Shown one piece after another: positions 27,551-36,514 of a DNA stretch of 64,000 nt. The position numbers and the translations under genes are program-made. The notes beneath the pieces were generated by a model, which was not told the DNA's origin, ran no database searches, and worked only from the letters and a program-made list of their open reading frames with translations. Source of the DNA: Arthrobacter sp. efr-133-TYG-118 (lineage in GTDB: Bacteria > Actinomycetota > Actinomycetes > Actinomycetales > Micrococcaceae); contig NZ_JARVRH010000006.1 in the NCBI RefSeq assembly GCF_030209755.1, positions 62,001 through 126,000 on the forward strand, in the 5' to 3' direction. The first letter of the stretch is position 1. Each line of letters opens with the position of its first letter.

Positions 27551-28242
27551 GCGCCGCACACAACGGCAGTACCACCGTGGTACGCCAGGGCCTGGACCCC
27601 GTCGAGAAGGCTATTCAGGCCATGGCAGCCGGCCGTCCCGTCATTGTCGTGGACAATGAAGACCGCGAAAACGAAGGCGACATCATCTTCGCCGCCGAAC
27701 ACGCGACGCCTGCCCTCATGGGCTGGACGATCCGCTACAGCTCGGGAGTCATTTGCGTTCCCGTCGAGGGTTCGCGGGCTGATGCCCTGGCGCTCCCGCC
27801 CATGGTCCTGGTCAATGAAGACGCCAAGGGCACGGCCTACACGGTGTCCTGTGATGCGGCCTTGGGCGTAAGCACCGGTATTTCCGCAACGGACAGGGCC
27901 CTGACCGCACGGATTCTGGCTGATTCAAGCAGCACGCCGTCATCGATCACCCGGCCCGGGCATATTTTTCCGCTCCGGGCCGTTAAGGGGGGAGTGCGTG
28001 AACGTCCGGGACACACGGAAGCGGCAGTTGATCTCTGTCGGCTTGCAGGGCTCGCCCCGGTGGGCGTGATCGCCGAGTTGGTACATGACGATGGTGAAAT
28101 GATGCGCCTGGACAGCCTCCGGGAGTTCGCTGCCGAGCACGGATGTCCTCTGATTTCGATCGAGGATCTCGTGGCTTATGTTGTAGCGTCGGAGGCTGAG
28201 CACCAGGTTGCAATTCCGGCAGGAAACGAGGAGCAGCGATGA
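27547..28242 (+). CDS. ribB: 3,4-dihydroxy-2-butanone 4-phosphate synthase
   Basis: A 231-residue enzyme that converts ribulose 5-phosphate to the four-carbon precursor of lumazine. The acidic metal site [10 protein letters not shown] and the later R-P-G-H-I-F-P-L and G-H-T-E-A-A-V-D-L motifs are intact. It starts with GTG overlapping the ribE stop. In many Actinobacteria this domain is fused to GTP cyclohydrolase II; here the two are separate genes overlapping by four bases. Confidence 0.96.
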   Translation: MSAAHNGSTTVVRQGLDPVEKAIQAMAAGRPVIVVDNEDRENEGDIIFAAEHATPALMGWTIRYSSGVICVPVEGSRADALALPPMVLVNEDAKGTAYTVSCDAALGVSTGISATDRALTARILADSSSTPSSITRPGHIFPLRAVKGGVRERPGHTEAAVDLCRLAGLAPVGVIAELVHDDGEMMRLDSLREFAAEHGCPLISIEDLVAYVVASEAEHQVAIPAGNEEQR

Positions 28243-28940
28243 CCACAGCGACAACGCACGACGGCGGCACGCACGCGCGTGCACCGCATCCCGTGAGCGG
28301 CGGCCCGATTGTCCAGCTACCCACCGCCTTCGGGGAGTTCGTGGCACAAGCGTGGACCGACCTTGCCACCGGTGCGGAGCACCTGGCGGTGAGTTCCCCG
28401 AAAACGCCGCGTGCAGGCAAGGCCCCGCTGGTGCGCCTTCATTCGGAGTGCCTCACGGGCGACGTATTCGGCTCGTACCGCTGCGATTGCGGCGAACAGC
28501 TGGCCTACGCCCTCGAGCTGATCCGCGAAGAGGGCGGCACCCTGCTCTACCTGCGTGGACAGGAAGGCCGCGGCATCGGCCTGGCAAACAAAATCAAGGC
28601 CTATGCACTCCAAGAGGCAGGATTCGACACGGTCGAGGCCAACGAGCAGCTCGGGCTGCCGGTGGACGCGCGCTGCTACAAAGCGGCTGCCCAGATCCTT
28701 GCCGAAATGGGGCTTCACGAAATCCGCCTCCTGAGCAACAACCCCGACAAGCAGAACCGGCTTGCCGCGGCTGGCGTGAAGGTTGTGGAGATGGTGCCCA
28801 CCGAGGTTCCGTCCCGTGAAGAAAACCTTCGGTACCTTCAGACCAAGAAGGACCGCATGGACCACCGACTGACCCTCGGAGACACCGAACCGGCCGGTAC
28901 CCATGGAGCTACCGGCACTTTTGACCTCGAACAAGACTGA
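28239..28940 (+). CDS. ribA: GTP cyclohydrolase II
   Basis: A 233-residue enzyme for the first committed riboflavin step, opening GTP. Zinc cysteines lie in S-E-C-L-T-G-D and R-C-D-C-G-E-Q; the catalytic [13 protein letters not shown] motif is complete. The C-terminal end, including its stop codon, is written in the first copy of the 19-bp tandem repeat that follows. Confidence 0.95.
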   Translation: MTTATTHDGGTHARAPHPVSGGPIVQLPTAFGEFVAQAWTDLATGAEHLAVSSPKTPRAGKAPLVRLHSECLTGDVFGSYRCDCGEQLAYALELIREEGGTLLYLRGQEGRGIGLANKIKAYALQEAGFDTVEANEQLGLPVDARCYKAAAQILAEMGLHEIRLLSNNPDKQNRLAAAGVKVVEMVPTEVPSREENLRYLQTKKDRMDHRLTLGDTEPAGTHGATGTFDLEQD

Positions 28941-29018
28941 ACTGCAGTAACAAGACTGAACTGCAGTAACAAGACTGAACTGAACTGCCAAGACTGAACT
29001 GAACTGCCAAGACTGAAC
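28931..29018 (+). repeat. tandem 19-bp repeats between ribA and ribH
   Basis: Two exact 19-bp units ACAAGACTGAACTGCAGTA (28931-28949, 28950-28968), then a 21-bp variant (28969-28989), a 19-bp variant (28990-29008) and a partial copy to 29018. The shared core is AAGACTGAACTG. The first unit contains the ribA stop codon, and the array occupies almost the whole leader of ribH, where no clear ribosome site is visible. Confidence 0.9.
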
Positions 29019-29034
29019 GGATTACCACACACCC

Positions 29035-29520
29035 ATGAGCGGACACGGCGCCCCCACCATCGACCTCACCACCCTCAACCCGGAGGAAACCCACCAGCTG
29101 AAACTCGCCATCGTGGCTGCCAGCTGGCACACCCAGATTATGGACGGGCTCCTCGACGGAGCACTGCGCGCTGCAAAGGAAGCCGGCATCGCCGAGCCCA
29201 CCGTGCTGCGCGTCCCGGGGTCCTTTGAGCTTCCCGTCGCGGCGGCACGGCTCGCGCCGCATTTTGACGCCGTCGTTGCCCTCGGCGTCGTCATCCGCGG
29301 AGGTACGCCGCACTTTGACTACGTGTGCCAGGCGGCGACGTCGGGACTCACTGAAGTCAGCGTTCGCACCGGCGTGCCGGTGGGCTTCGGCGTGCTCACG
29401 TGCGACACCGAGCAGCAGGGCCTGGACCGCGCCGGACTGGAAGGCTCGTCCGAGGACAAAGGGCACGAAGCCGTGACCGCCGCGCTCTCCACTGCGCTGA
29501 CCCTCAAGCAGTACACCTAG
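29035..29520 (+). CDS. ribH: 6,7-dimethyl-8-ribityllumazine synthase
   Basis: A 161-residue lumazine synthase that condenses the ribB product with the pyrimidine. Family motifs [18 protein letters not shown] and [12 protein letters not shown] (His proton donor) are all visible. Icosahedral or pentameric assembly is expected by family. The ATG at 29035 lacks an obvious Shine-Dalgarno; the preceding 90 bases are tandem repeats. Confidence 0.95.
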   Translation: MSGHGAPTIDLTTLNPEETHQLKLAIVAASWHTQIMDGLLDGALRAAKEAGIAEPTVLRVPGSFELPVAAARLAPHFDAVVALGVVIRGGTPHFDYVCQAATSGLTEVSVRTGVPVGFGVLTCDTEQQGLDRAGLEGSSEDKGHEAVTAALSTALTLKQYT

Positions 29521-29636
29521 CAATCGATGAAGGGGATGTGGGCGTGCCGGCGCACATTGTGCGTTCGCTCACATCCCTTCCGTCATGCAATGACCCGACA
29601 GGCGGTCATCGGCCCCGAGCAAGTAGGCTGTAGGGC

Positions 29637-29900
29637 GTGAAGAATTTCGAGACGCTGTTCGCAGAACTGAGCGAAAAGGCAGCGACCCGTCCGGCAGGCT
29701 CCCGTACCGTCGCCGAATTGGACTCCGGAATCCATGGCATCGGCAAGAAAGTCGTGGAGGAAGCCGCCGAAGTCTGGATGGCGGCAGAGTATGAATCCGA
29801 TGAAGCCGCGGCCGAGGAAATCTCCCAGTTGCTCTACCACCTGCAGGTCCTGATGCTCGCCAAGGGTCTGGGCCTGGAAGACGTTTACAAGCATCTCTAG
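29637..29900 (+). CDS. hisE: phosphoribosyl-ATP pyrophosphatase
   Basis: An 87-residue all-alpha MazG-like enzyme of histidine synthesis step two. The metal-binding segment [10 protein letters not shown] and E-I-S-Q-L-L-Y-H-L are characteristic. GTG start at 29637. It is a free-standing HisE; the partner cyclohydrolase HisI is a separate gene about 2.7 kb downstream. Confidence 0.95.
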   Translation: MKNFETLFAELSEKAATRPAGSRTVAELDSGIHGIGKKVVEEAAEVWMAAEYESDEAAAEEISQLLYHLQVLMLAKGLGLEDVYKHL

Positions 29901-29950
29901 CCACGTCCGCTCCGCACGGGCCTGAAAGGTCCTGACGGAGCCCCGCGTGG
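29901..29950 (+). other. hairpin in the hisE-hisG spacer
   Basis: CCACGTCCGCTCCG at 29901-29914 pairs with CGGAGCCCCGCGTGG ending at 29950, allowing a small internal bulge. It begins directly after the hisE stop. No T-run follows, so it is not a typical terminator. Just downstream a CCCTCTGAG word occurs twice (around 29988 and 30000). Role unknown. Confidence 0.45.
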
Positions 29951-30067
29951 CCCCCGCGCTCACTGCGCCGTCTCGGAGAACAGTCCCTCTGAGAGCGGCC
30001 CCTCTGAGTACAGTGCCGTGAGCACAATGCCTGAAACATCCCCTTCCACTCCCCAAGAAAGTCCCCA

Positions 30068-30928
30068 ATGCTGCGAGTAGCCGTCCCCAACAAGGGATCC
30101 TTGTCCGAAGCCGCTTCCGCGATGCTGTCCGAGGCGGGATACCGCCAGCGCCGCGATACCCGCGAACTGGTCATGGTCGATCCCGACAACGACATTGAGT
30201 TCTTCTTCCTCCGCCCCCGCGACATCGCGGTGTATGTCGGCCAAGGAACCCTCGACGTCGGCATCACCGGCCGCGACCTCCTGCTGGACGCGCAGGTCGA
30301 AGCAGAAGAGCTGCTTCCGCTTGGTTTCGCCGCGTCCACTTTCCGTTTCGCCGGTCCTGTCGGTGACTTCTCCAGCGTCGAGCAGCTTGAAGGCAAGCGC
30401 CTCGCGACGAGCTACGACGGCCTCCTGCGCGATTACCTCGCCGAGCGGGGCGTGAAAGCCAAGGTCGTCCGCCTCGACGGCGCCGTTGAGTCTTCCGTGC
30501 GTCTCGGTGTCGCTGACGCGATCGCCGACGTCGTCGAAACCGGAAATACGCTCAAAGCTGCCGGAATGGAAATCTTCGGCGAGCCCATCCTCAAATCCGA
30601 GGCCGTCCTGATCCGCCGCACCGGCGAGGGTGGTGCCGCAAACGGTACCGCGAAGGAGATCGAGGTCCTGATCCGGCGCCTGCAGGGCGTTCTCGTCGCC
30701 CGTCAGTACGTCCTCATGGACTACGACATCCGCAAGGATCTTGTGGAAGAAGCCGCCACCCTCACTCCGGGTCTCGAATCGCCCACCGTGTCGCCGCTGC
30801 GCGACTCCGATTGGGTCGCGGTCCGTTCCATGGTTCCTAAAAAGGAAACCAACCGGATCATGGATGAACTGTACGACCTCGGCGCCCGCGCCATCCTGGT
30901 CAGCAGCATCCACGCCTGCCGCATCTGA
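30068..30928 (+). CDS. hisG: ATP phosphoribosyltransferase (long form)
   Basis: A 286-residue first enzyme of histidine synthesis. R-V-A-V-P-N-K-G-S-L opens it, the periplasmic-binding-like catalytic part has D-V-G-I-T-G-R-D-L and the phosphate loop V-D-A-I-A-D-V-V-E-T-G, and the C-terminal about 75 residues form the ACT-like regulatory domain of the long form, so histidine feedback is expected and HisZ is not needed. Confidence 0.95.
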   Translation: MLRVAVPNKGSLSEAASAMLSEAGYRQRRDTRELVMVDPDNDIEFFFLRPRDIAVYVGQGTLDVGITGRDLLLDAQVEAEELLPLGFAASTFRFAGPVGDFSSVEQLEGKRLATSYDGLLRDYLAERGVKAKVVRLDGAVESSVRLGVADAIADVVETGNTLKAAGMEIFGEPILKSEAVLIRRTGEGGAANGTAKEIEVLIRRLQGVLVARQYVLMDYDIRKDLVEEAATLTPGLESPTVSPLRDSDWVAVRSMVPKKETNRIMDELYDLGARAILVSSIHACRI

Positions 30929-30961
30929 CGCCATCCAAGAGAGACAATTCCAGGAGTAGCA

Positions 30962-31738
30962 ATGGCTGTAGCAGTACGGGTCATCCCGTGCCTAGATGTC
31001 GACGCCGGCCGTGTGGTGAAGGGCATCAATTTCGAGGGTCTTCGCGACGCCGGAGACCCCGTCGAGCTGGCGCACCGCTATGACAACGCCGGGGCAGATG
31101 AGCTCACCTTTCTTGATGTCACGGCGTCTTCCGGCAACCGGGAAACCACGTTCGACGTCGTTCGACGCACCGCTGAGGAAGTCTTCATCCCGCTCACCGT
31201 CGGCGGTGGCGTCCGGGGCGTGGCCGAAGTGGACAAGCTCCTGCGTTTCGGCGCGGACAAGGCCTCCATCAACACGGCCGCCGTTGCACGCCCGGACGTC
31301 ATCGACGAGATCACCCGCCACTTCGGATCCCAGGTACTGGTCCTGTCGGTGGACGCGCGACGGACGAGGCCCGGCTCCGAGCCCACGGCTTCCGGCTTCG
31401 AGGTGACCACCCACGGCGGACGCCAGGGAACCGGAATCGACGCCATTGCGTGGGCCAAGGAAGCCGCGGACCGCGGTGTGGGGGAGATCCTCCTGAATTC
31501 GATTGACGCCGATGGCACCAAGGACGGCTTCGACCTCGAACTCATCCGCTTGGTCCGTGCGGCCGTCCACATCCCGATCATCGCCTCCGGGGGCGCTGGA
31601 GAACCGGCGCATTTCCCGCCCGCAGTGGAAGCAGGTGCCGACGCCGTTCTGGCGGCCTCGGTGTTCCACTTCGGCCCGGATGACATGATCGCCCAGGTCA
31701 AGGCAGCGATTCGCGAAGCGGGTTTCCTGGTCCGCTAG
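30962..31738 (+). CDS. hisF: imidazole glycerol phosphate synthase subunit HisF
   Basis: A 258-residue TIM barrel that, with glutaminase HisH, makes imidazole glycerol phosphate. The catalytic aspartates are in [12 protein letters not shown] (start) and V-L-S-V-D-A-R (middle), and both phosphate-binding G-G-G/G-G-A loops are present. HisH and HisA are not in the window. Gap to hisG is 33 bases. Confidence 0.96.
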   Translation: MAVAVRVIPCLDVDAGRVVKGINFEGLRDAGDPVELAHRYDNAGADELTFLDVTASSGNRETTFDVVRRTAEEVFIPLTVGGGVRGVAEVDKLLRFGADKASINTAAVARPDVIDEITRHFGSQVLVLSVDARRTRPGSEPTASGFEVTTHGGRQGTGIDAIAWAKEAADRGVGEILLNSIDADGTKDGFDLELIRLVRAAVHIPIIASGGAGEPAHFPPAVEAGADAVLAASVFHFGPDDMIAQVKAAIREAGFLVR

Positions 31739-31743
31739 CTGGT

Positions 31744-31809
31744 CCCAACTGACTCGCAGTTAACGTCGTTTTGAGCCCTCATAACGACAACAACTGCGAG
31801 TCAGTTGGG
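31744..31809. terminator. nested long inverted repeat between converging genes
   Basis: Outer arms 31744-31761 and 31792-31809 are perfect 18-mers (CCCAACTGACTCGCAGTT and its complement); inside, GTCGTT and AACGAC pair as well, leaving a loop of about 12. It lies between hisF and the convergent TIGR03085 gene and is followed by GGTTT. Likely a bidirectional terminator; its stereotyped form also suggests a dispersed REP-type element. Confidence 0.75.
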
Positions 31810-31822
31810 GTTTAATGGCGGG

Positions 31823-32467
31823 TCAGAGGCCGACTTCGGCTGACTGGAGGAGGGCGACGGCGTCCGGCTGGCCTTCGAAGGTGACCAGCGCGTGATGCGT
31901 GCGGCCGTGGGCGTGCATCAGGAGTTCACCGGGTTCGCCCACGATGGCGACAGATACGGGAGCCCGCTTGGCGACATGGCGAGGACCGGTGGGGCGGACC
32001 AACACGATCCCGAGATCCACGCCGCGGTAAAGAATGGCAGCGCGTTTGATCAATTCGTCCCATAGGGCGTCCGAGTATTCCTCGTCCAGGGCCCGTGGAG
32101 CCCAACGGTCTCCGGCCCGGCGGATGTCTTCCGTGTGCACGAAATATTCAATGAGGTTGGAGGACTCGTCGAGGGCCTTGATCTTGAGGGGAGACAAAGC
32201 GGGGGGCCCTGAGCGGAAGGTATTCACCAGCTCGGCGTAATCTTCCGTGGTTTTGAGCTTGGAGGCCAGTTTGGCCGTCGCTTTGTCCGACGCCCGGGCG
32301 AGGCTCTTGATGACCAAGCCGATGCCGACGGCCGCTTTGCGTTCCCGCAAGTACAAATGCGCAGCGAGGTCCCTTGTCAGCCACCCTTCGCAGAGCGTGG
32401 GGGAGTCAGGTCCGGCCGCCAGGAGTGTTTCGGCCAGTACTTCGCGGGAGGGATCGACGAAATGCAT
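31823..32467 (-). CDS. TIGR03085 family (mycothiol-enzyme/DinB-like) protein
   Basis: A 214-residue protein of the actinobacterial TIGR03085 family, related to the mycothiol-dependent maleylpyruvate isomerase/DinB four-helix fold. L-C-E-G-W-L-T-R-D-L-A-A-H-L near residue 30 is the family hallmark and supplies a likely metal His; E-Y-F-V-H-T-E-D-I-R-R-A provides the central His. The actual reaction is not known. I chose ATG 32467 (M-H-F-V-D-P-S-R) over in-frame GTGs up to 32485 because homologues start there. Confidence 0.82.
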   Translation of the reverse strand: MHFVDPSREVLAETLLAAGPDSPTLCEGWLTRDLAAHLYLRERKAAVGIGLVIKSLARASDKATAKLASKLKTTEDYAELVNTFRSGPPALSPLKIKALDESSNLIEYFVHTEDIRRAGDRWAPRALDEEYSDALWDELIKRAAILYRGVDLGIVLVRPTGPRHVAKRAPVSVAIVGEPGELLMHAHGRTHHALVTFEGQPDAVALLQSAEVGL

Positions 32468-32556
32468 CACTTGTGAAACTAGCACGAGACGCGCTCTGTT
32501 GCGCAGTGGAACCGCCGCTGATTTTCGGCTCCATATGAGGCACTAGACTTGATCTG

Positions 32557-32985
32557 ATGTCTGAGCAGTCAATACCCCCAGCCGCGCCCGCTGCCGCCTT
32601 TGCCGCGGAGCCCGCCGTCGTGCCCGTAAGTCCGCTCCCGCAAGAGCTGGCCGCCGCGCTGAAGCGCGATTCCGCCGGCCTGGTGGCAGCGATCATCCAG
32701 CAATTCGACACCGACGAAGTGCTGATGCTCGGCTGGATGGACGATGAGGCGTTGCACCGGACCTTGACCACGGGGCGCGTGACGTTCTTCTCCCGTTCCC
32801 GCCAGGAATACTGGCGCAAGGGTGACACCTCCGGGCACGTCCAGTTCGTGAAATCGGTGGCCCTGGATTGCGACGGCGATGCTCTCCTGGTCCGCGTCGA
32901 CCAAGTAGGCGCAGCCTGCCACACCGGTACACGCACATGCTTCGATGACCGGAGCCTCGCCGCCGTGACAGGCGAGCGGGACTAG
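32557..32985 (+). CDS. hisI: phosphoribosyl-AMP cyclohydrolase
   Basis: A 142-residue zinc enzyme of histidine step three. [20 protein letters not shown] and D-C-D-G-D-A-L are signature motifs; cysteines in A-L-D-C, A-A-C-H and R-T-C-F bind zinc. An N-terminal Ala/Pro-rich extension of about 30 residues precedes the core. It leads the operon that continues with trpE. Confidence 0.95.
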   Translation: MSEQSIPPAAPAAAFAAEPAVVPVSPLPQELAAALKRDSAGLVAAIIQQFDTDEVLMLGWMDDEALHRTLTTGRVTFFSRSRQEYWRKGDTSGHVQFVKSVALDCDGDALLVRVDQVGAACHTGTRTCFDDRSLAAVTGERD

Positions 32986-33040
32986 CCCACCACACACCAT
33001 CCACTGAGGCAACCACAAGAAGAGGCGGAGAACACAAACC

Positions 33041-34621
33041 ATGCAGGACCTTGGAATCATCAGCCCAGGCCTGGAGGAGTTCCGCGAACTCGCCGCACAC
33101 AGCCGCGTCATCCCGGTCCGGCTCAGGGTACTGGCCGACGCGGAGACTCCCATCGGGCTCTACCGCAAGCTGGCCCAGGGCCAGCCGGGCACCTTCCTCC
33201 TGGAGTCGGCAGCCGTCGGCGGAGCATGGTCACGCTATTCCTTCATCGGTTCCCGTTCTCGTGCCACGCTGACCAGCAAGGACGGCCAGGCCCACTGGAT
33301 CGGCGAGCCTCCCGTCGGCGTGCCGGTCGACGGCAGCCCCGTCGACGCCGTCCGCGACACCATTGCGGCCCTCCAAACCGACCGCTTCCCGGACCTTCCT
33401 CCGTTCACCTCCGGACTTGTCGGCTTCCTCGGTTGGGAAACCGTCCGGCACTGGGAGAAGCTGACCAGCCCCCCGGAGGATGACCTCCACCTGCCGGAAC
33501 TGGCCCTGAACCTCGTGACGGACATGGCTGTCCACGACAACATGGACGGCACCGTCCTGTTGATCGCCAACGCCATCAATTTCGACAACAGTTCCGAACG
33601 GGTCGACGAAGCCTGGCATGACGCCGTCGCCCGGGTGAAGCGACTGCTGGACCAGATCAGCACACCGGTGAAGCAGCCTGTCTCCGTGTTGCAGTCCGAA
33701 GCCCTCGACTTCGCGTCCAGTGTCCAGGAACGCTGGGATGAGCAGGAGTACCTCAACGCGATCGATCGCGGCAAGGAAGCGATCGTCGACGGCGAGGTCT
33801 TCCAAGTGGTCATTTCGCGGCGCTTCGAAATGGAGTGTGCCGCGGACCCGCTGGATGTTTACCGCGTGCTGCGCAACACCAACCCGAGCCCGTACATGTA
33901 CCTCTTCAGCCTCGAAGATCCCGACGGCCGCGAATACACGATCGTCGGTTCCTCTCCGGAGGCCTTGGTGACGGTCACCGGCAATGAGGTCATCACCCAT
34001 CCGATTGCCGGATCGCGGCCCCGCGGCAAGACCGTCGAAGCCGACAAGGCCCTGGCCACCGAGTTGCTCGCGGACCAGAAGGAACGCGCCGAACACTTGA
34101 TGCTCGTCGACTTGTCCCGGAACGACCTGTCCAAAGTCTGCGTGGCAGGAACAGTGGACGTCACGCAGTTCATGGAAGTCGAACGCTTCAGCCACATCAT
34201 GCACCTCGTGTCCACTGTGGTCGGAGAGTTGGCGCCAGGAGCGAAGGCGTACGACGTGCTCAAGGCGACCTTCCCTGCCGGCACGCTGTCCGGTGCCCCC
34301 AAGCCGCGGGCACTGCGGCTCCTGGACGAACTCGAACCGCACCGACGTGGCATCTACGGCGGCGTGGTGGGTTATCTGGACTTCGCAGGCGATATGGACA
34401 TGGCGATCGCCATCCGGTCGGCACTGTTGCGTGAGGGCCGGGCCTATGTCCAGGCCGGCGGCGGCATCGTGGCCGATTCCCACAAACCTTCCGAAGCGCT
34501 CGAGACCGTGAACAAGGCGGCCGCCCCTTTGCGTGCCGTGCACACCGCCGGATCGCTCCACAACATTTCCCCGGACGCGGTTTCCGTGGATACCGTCGTG
34601 GACGGGAACCCGGCCACGTGA
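33041..34621 (+). CDS. trpE: anthranilate synthase component I
   Basis: A 526-residue chorismate-using enzyme, first step of tryptophan synthesis. The C-terminal chorismate-binding domain has G-S-S-P-E-A-L-V, P-I-A-G-S-R-P-R-G, E-R-A-E-H-L-M-L-V-D-L-S-R-N-D and P-A-G-T-L-S-G-A-P-K-P-R-A. The N-terminal L-L-E-S-A motif is the usual tryptophan feedback site. The glutaminase partner TrpG is not in the window. Starts with ATG 55 bases after hisI; its stop overlaps the next gene. Confidence 0.96.
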   Translation: MQDLGIISPGLEEFRELAAHSRVIPVRLRVLADAETPIGLYRKLAQGQPGTFLLESAAVGGAWSRYSFIGSRSRATLTSKDGQAHWIGEPPVGVPVDGSPVDAVRDTIAALQTDRFPDLPPFTSGLVGFLGWETVRHWEKLTSPPEDDLHLPELALNLVTDMAVHDNMDGTVLLIANAINFDNSSERVDEAWHDAVARVKRLLDQISTPVKQPVSVLQSEALDFASSVQERWDEQEYLNAIDRGKEAIVDGEVFQVVISRRFEMECAADPLDVYRVLRNTNPSPYMYLFSLEDPDGREYTIVGSSPEALVTVTGNEVITHPIAGSRPRGKTVEADKALATELLADQKERAEHLMLVDLSRNDLSKVCVAGTVDVTQFMEVERFSHIMHLVSTVVGELAPGAKAYDVLKATFPAGTLSGAPKPRALRLLDELEPHRRGIYGGVVGYLDFAGDMDMAIAIRSALLREGRAYVQAGGGIVADSHKPSEALETVNKAAAPLRAVHTAGSLHNISPDAVSVDTVVDGNPAT

Positions 34622-35223
34622 ACGCTGCCCGCCCTCAGCCGGCCTCCACAAAGCCTCCCGTGTGGGCGCGGAAGGGCAACGTCGTGCTCGCCATGGCAAT
34701 TCTTGCCCTCGCCGTTTTCGGGACCACCACCCAGACCTGGATCAACGTCCGGCTCGATCCCGCTGCCGCGGCGAATGCCGACCTCCACGTCCAGGGGAGC
34801 AAGGCCGCAACTGCGGTGACCGCACTCGCGCTCGTCGCCCTTGCCGGGGGACTGGCATCGTCCATTGCGGGCAAGGTTTCGCGCTGGATCATTGCGACGA
34901 TCATCGTGCTTGCCTCGGCAGGCATCATCATTGCCGCGGTGACGGTCCTGGCGGACCCTCTCGGTGCGGCGCAAGGAACCATTGCGGCGACCACCGGCAT
35001 CTCGGGTGGTCAAGCGGCTGCATCATCCACAGTGTTCCCGGTACTCGCCGTCCTCGCTGCGGGTCTGCTGGCTTTGTGCGGTGGCCTGCTGCCGCTCGCG
35101 GGCCAGCACTGGAAGGCGCGGACCAAATACGATGTCGCCAGCCGGGCAGCCCTCGCGGGTTCCGGACCCGTCGACGAGATCGATAGCTGGGACAGCCTCT
35201 CGCGCGGAGAAGACCCCACGTAA
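34618..35223 (+). CDS. Trp biosynthesis-associated membrane protein
   Basis: A 201-residue protein with four hydrophobic helices (around residues 20-40, 60-85, 90-115 and 140-165) and a polar C-terminus. It belongs to the actinobacterial membrane family always found inside trp operons (TIGR02234 type); biochemical role unknown. GTG start overlaps the trpE stop by four bases. Confidence 0.85.
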   Translation: MNAARPQPASTKPPVWARKGNVVLAMAILALAVFGTTTQTWINVRLDPAAAANADLHVQGSKAATAVTALALVALAGGLASSIAGKVSRWIIATIIVLASAGIIIAAVTVLADPLGAAQGTIAATTGISGGQAAASSTVFPVLAVLAAGLLALCGGLLPLAGQHWKARTKYDVASRAALAGSGPVDEIDSWDSLSRGEDPT

Positions 35224-35312
35224 GACCCGGCTGTCCGGACGCCGGACGATGTCCCGGGCGCGGTCAATAAATGGCAGAATGTAAGCAGTATTCATCCTGA
35301 GGAGATTTTCAC

Positions 35313-35585
35313 ATGAGCAAAACCACAGTGTCCGCGAGCAAGGCCCCTGTGACCGCTGCCAGCCACAGCGACGCCATCGGCCACGGCAACAGCCCGGCCG
35401 CGTGGACCTGCGTGATTGTCATGCTGGTAGGGGCACTGGTGTCCTCCATCGCCTTTGTTATCGCCAGCACCCCCATCTTCATCGCCGGCATCGTCGTGAT
35501 GGTGGCCGGCCTGATTGCCGGCTGGGCCATGCGCAAGGCCGGCTACGGCGTCGACGGCAGCAAGCTGAAGAACGTCGGCCACTGA
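35313..35585 (+). CDS. HGxxPAAW-motif small membrane protein
   Basis: A 90-residue protein with the sequence H-G-N-S-P-A-A-W at residues 28-35, just before two closely spaced transmembrane helices (about 36-57 and 61-80). The motif defines a small actinobacterial family found between trp membrane protein and trpC; function unknown. AGGAG stands before the ATG. It ends two bases before trpC. Confidence 0.85.
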   Translation: MSKTTVSASKAPVTAASHSDAIGHGNSPAAWTCVIVMLVGALVSSIAFVIASTPIFIAGIVVMVAGLIAGWAMRKAGYGVDGSKLKNVGH

Positions 35586-35587
35586 CT

Positions 35588-36406
35588 GTGACCGTTCTTG
35601 ATGACATCATCGTCGGTGTCAGGGAGGACATGGAGGCTCGCCGCCGCCTTGTCGGCCTTGACGAGCTGAAAGAGCAGGCCGCGGCCGCTGCGCCTCCGCT
35701 GGACGCCTGGGCTGCCTTGGGCGGTCCGTCAGCCAGCCGCGACGAACTGAAGGTCATCGCGGAAATCAAGCGTCGCAGCCCCTCCAAGGGCGATCTCGCG
35801 AGCATCGTCGACCCTGCCGCCCTGGCAGTGCAATACGCCGACGGCGGCGCCTCCGTGATCAGCGTCCTCACCGAACAGCGGCGCTTCAACGGGTCCCTGG
35901 CGGACCTGGACGCGGTGCGGGCCGCCGTCGACATTCCGTTGCTGCGCAAGGACTTCACGGTTGACGAGTACCAGATCTGGGAAGCCCGTGCCCATGGTGC
36001 GGACCTCATCCTGCTGATCGTCGCCGCGCTTTCAGATGCACAGTTGCGTGAATTCAGCGCGTTGAGCCACGAGCTCGGCATGAACGTCCTGGTGGAAACC
36101 CACACCCCCGAGGAAATCGAGCGTGCGGCCGCGGCCCAGGCGCGGATCATCGGGGTGAACGTCCGCAACCTCAAGACGCTCGACGTCGACCGCTCCCTGT
36201 TTGCCTCGCTCGCTGGAGACATTCCAGCGGGAGCGGTTGTCGTGGCCGAGTCCGGTGTGCGGAACGCCGACGACGTCGCGCACTATGCGGGGAACGGTGC
36301 CCACGCAATCCTCGTGGGCGAAGCCCTTGTGAGCGACTCCACCCCGCGCGAGCGGATCAGTGAATTCAAGGCGGCCGGAGCTGCCGCCATTGCCGTCAGG
36401 ACCTGA
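35588..36406 (+). CDS. trpC: indole-3-glycerol phosphate synthase
   Basis: A 272-residue TIM barrel. [15 protein letters not shown] (catalytic Lys/Glu), [12 protein letters not shown] and V-A-E-S-G-V are intact. The GTG at 35588 is chosen because it lies two bases after the previous stop; the upstream part of the open frame overlaps the HGxxPAAW gene and is not family-like. Confidence 0.95.
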   Translation: MTVLDDIIVGVREDMEARRRLVGLDELKEQAAAAAPPLDAWAALGGPSASRDELKVIAEIKRRSPSKGDLASIVDPAALAVQYADGGASVISVLTEQRRFNGSLADLDAVRAAVDIPLLRKDFTVDEYQIWEARAHGADLILLIVAALSDAQLREFSALSHELGMNVLVETHTPEEIERAAAAQARIIGVNVRNLKTLDVDRSLFASLAGDIPAGAVVVAESGVRNADDVAHYAGNGAHAILVGEALVSDSTPRERISEFKAAGAAAIAVRT

Positions 36407-36514
36407 CAGGCCTGATTCGCGGCGTGGACCCGGACAGCAGCAGACAACGCGGCTGGTAGCTGTCCTGCGGCCCTGGAAAAACCCAACTACCAACTGAACA
36501 GGACGGTGAGACTG

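Noticed and set aside
28931..29018. CRISPR array
   Set aside because: The 19-bp units abut each other with no unique spacers; it is a tandem repeat, and no cas genes are present.
36407..36514. trp attenuator before trpB
   Set aside because: A short GGACAGC/GCTGTCC pair exists but there is no Trp-rich leader peptide and no terminator T-run.
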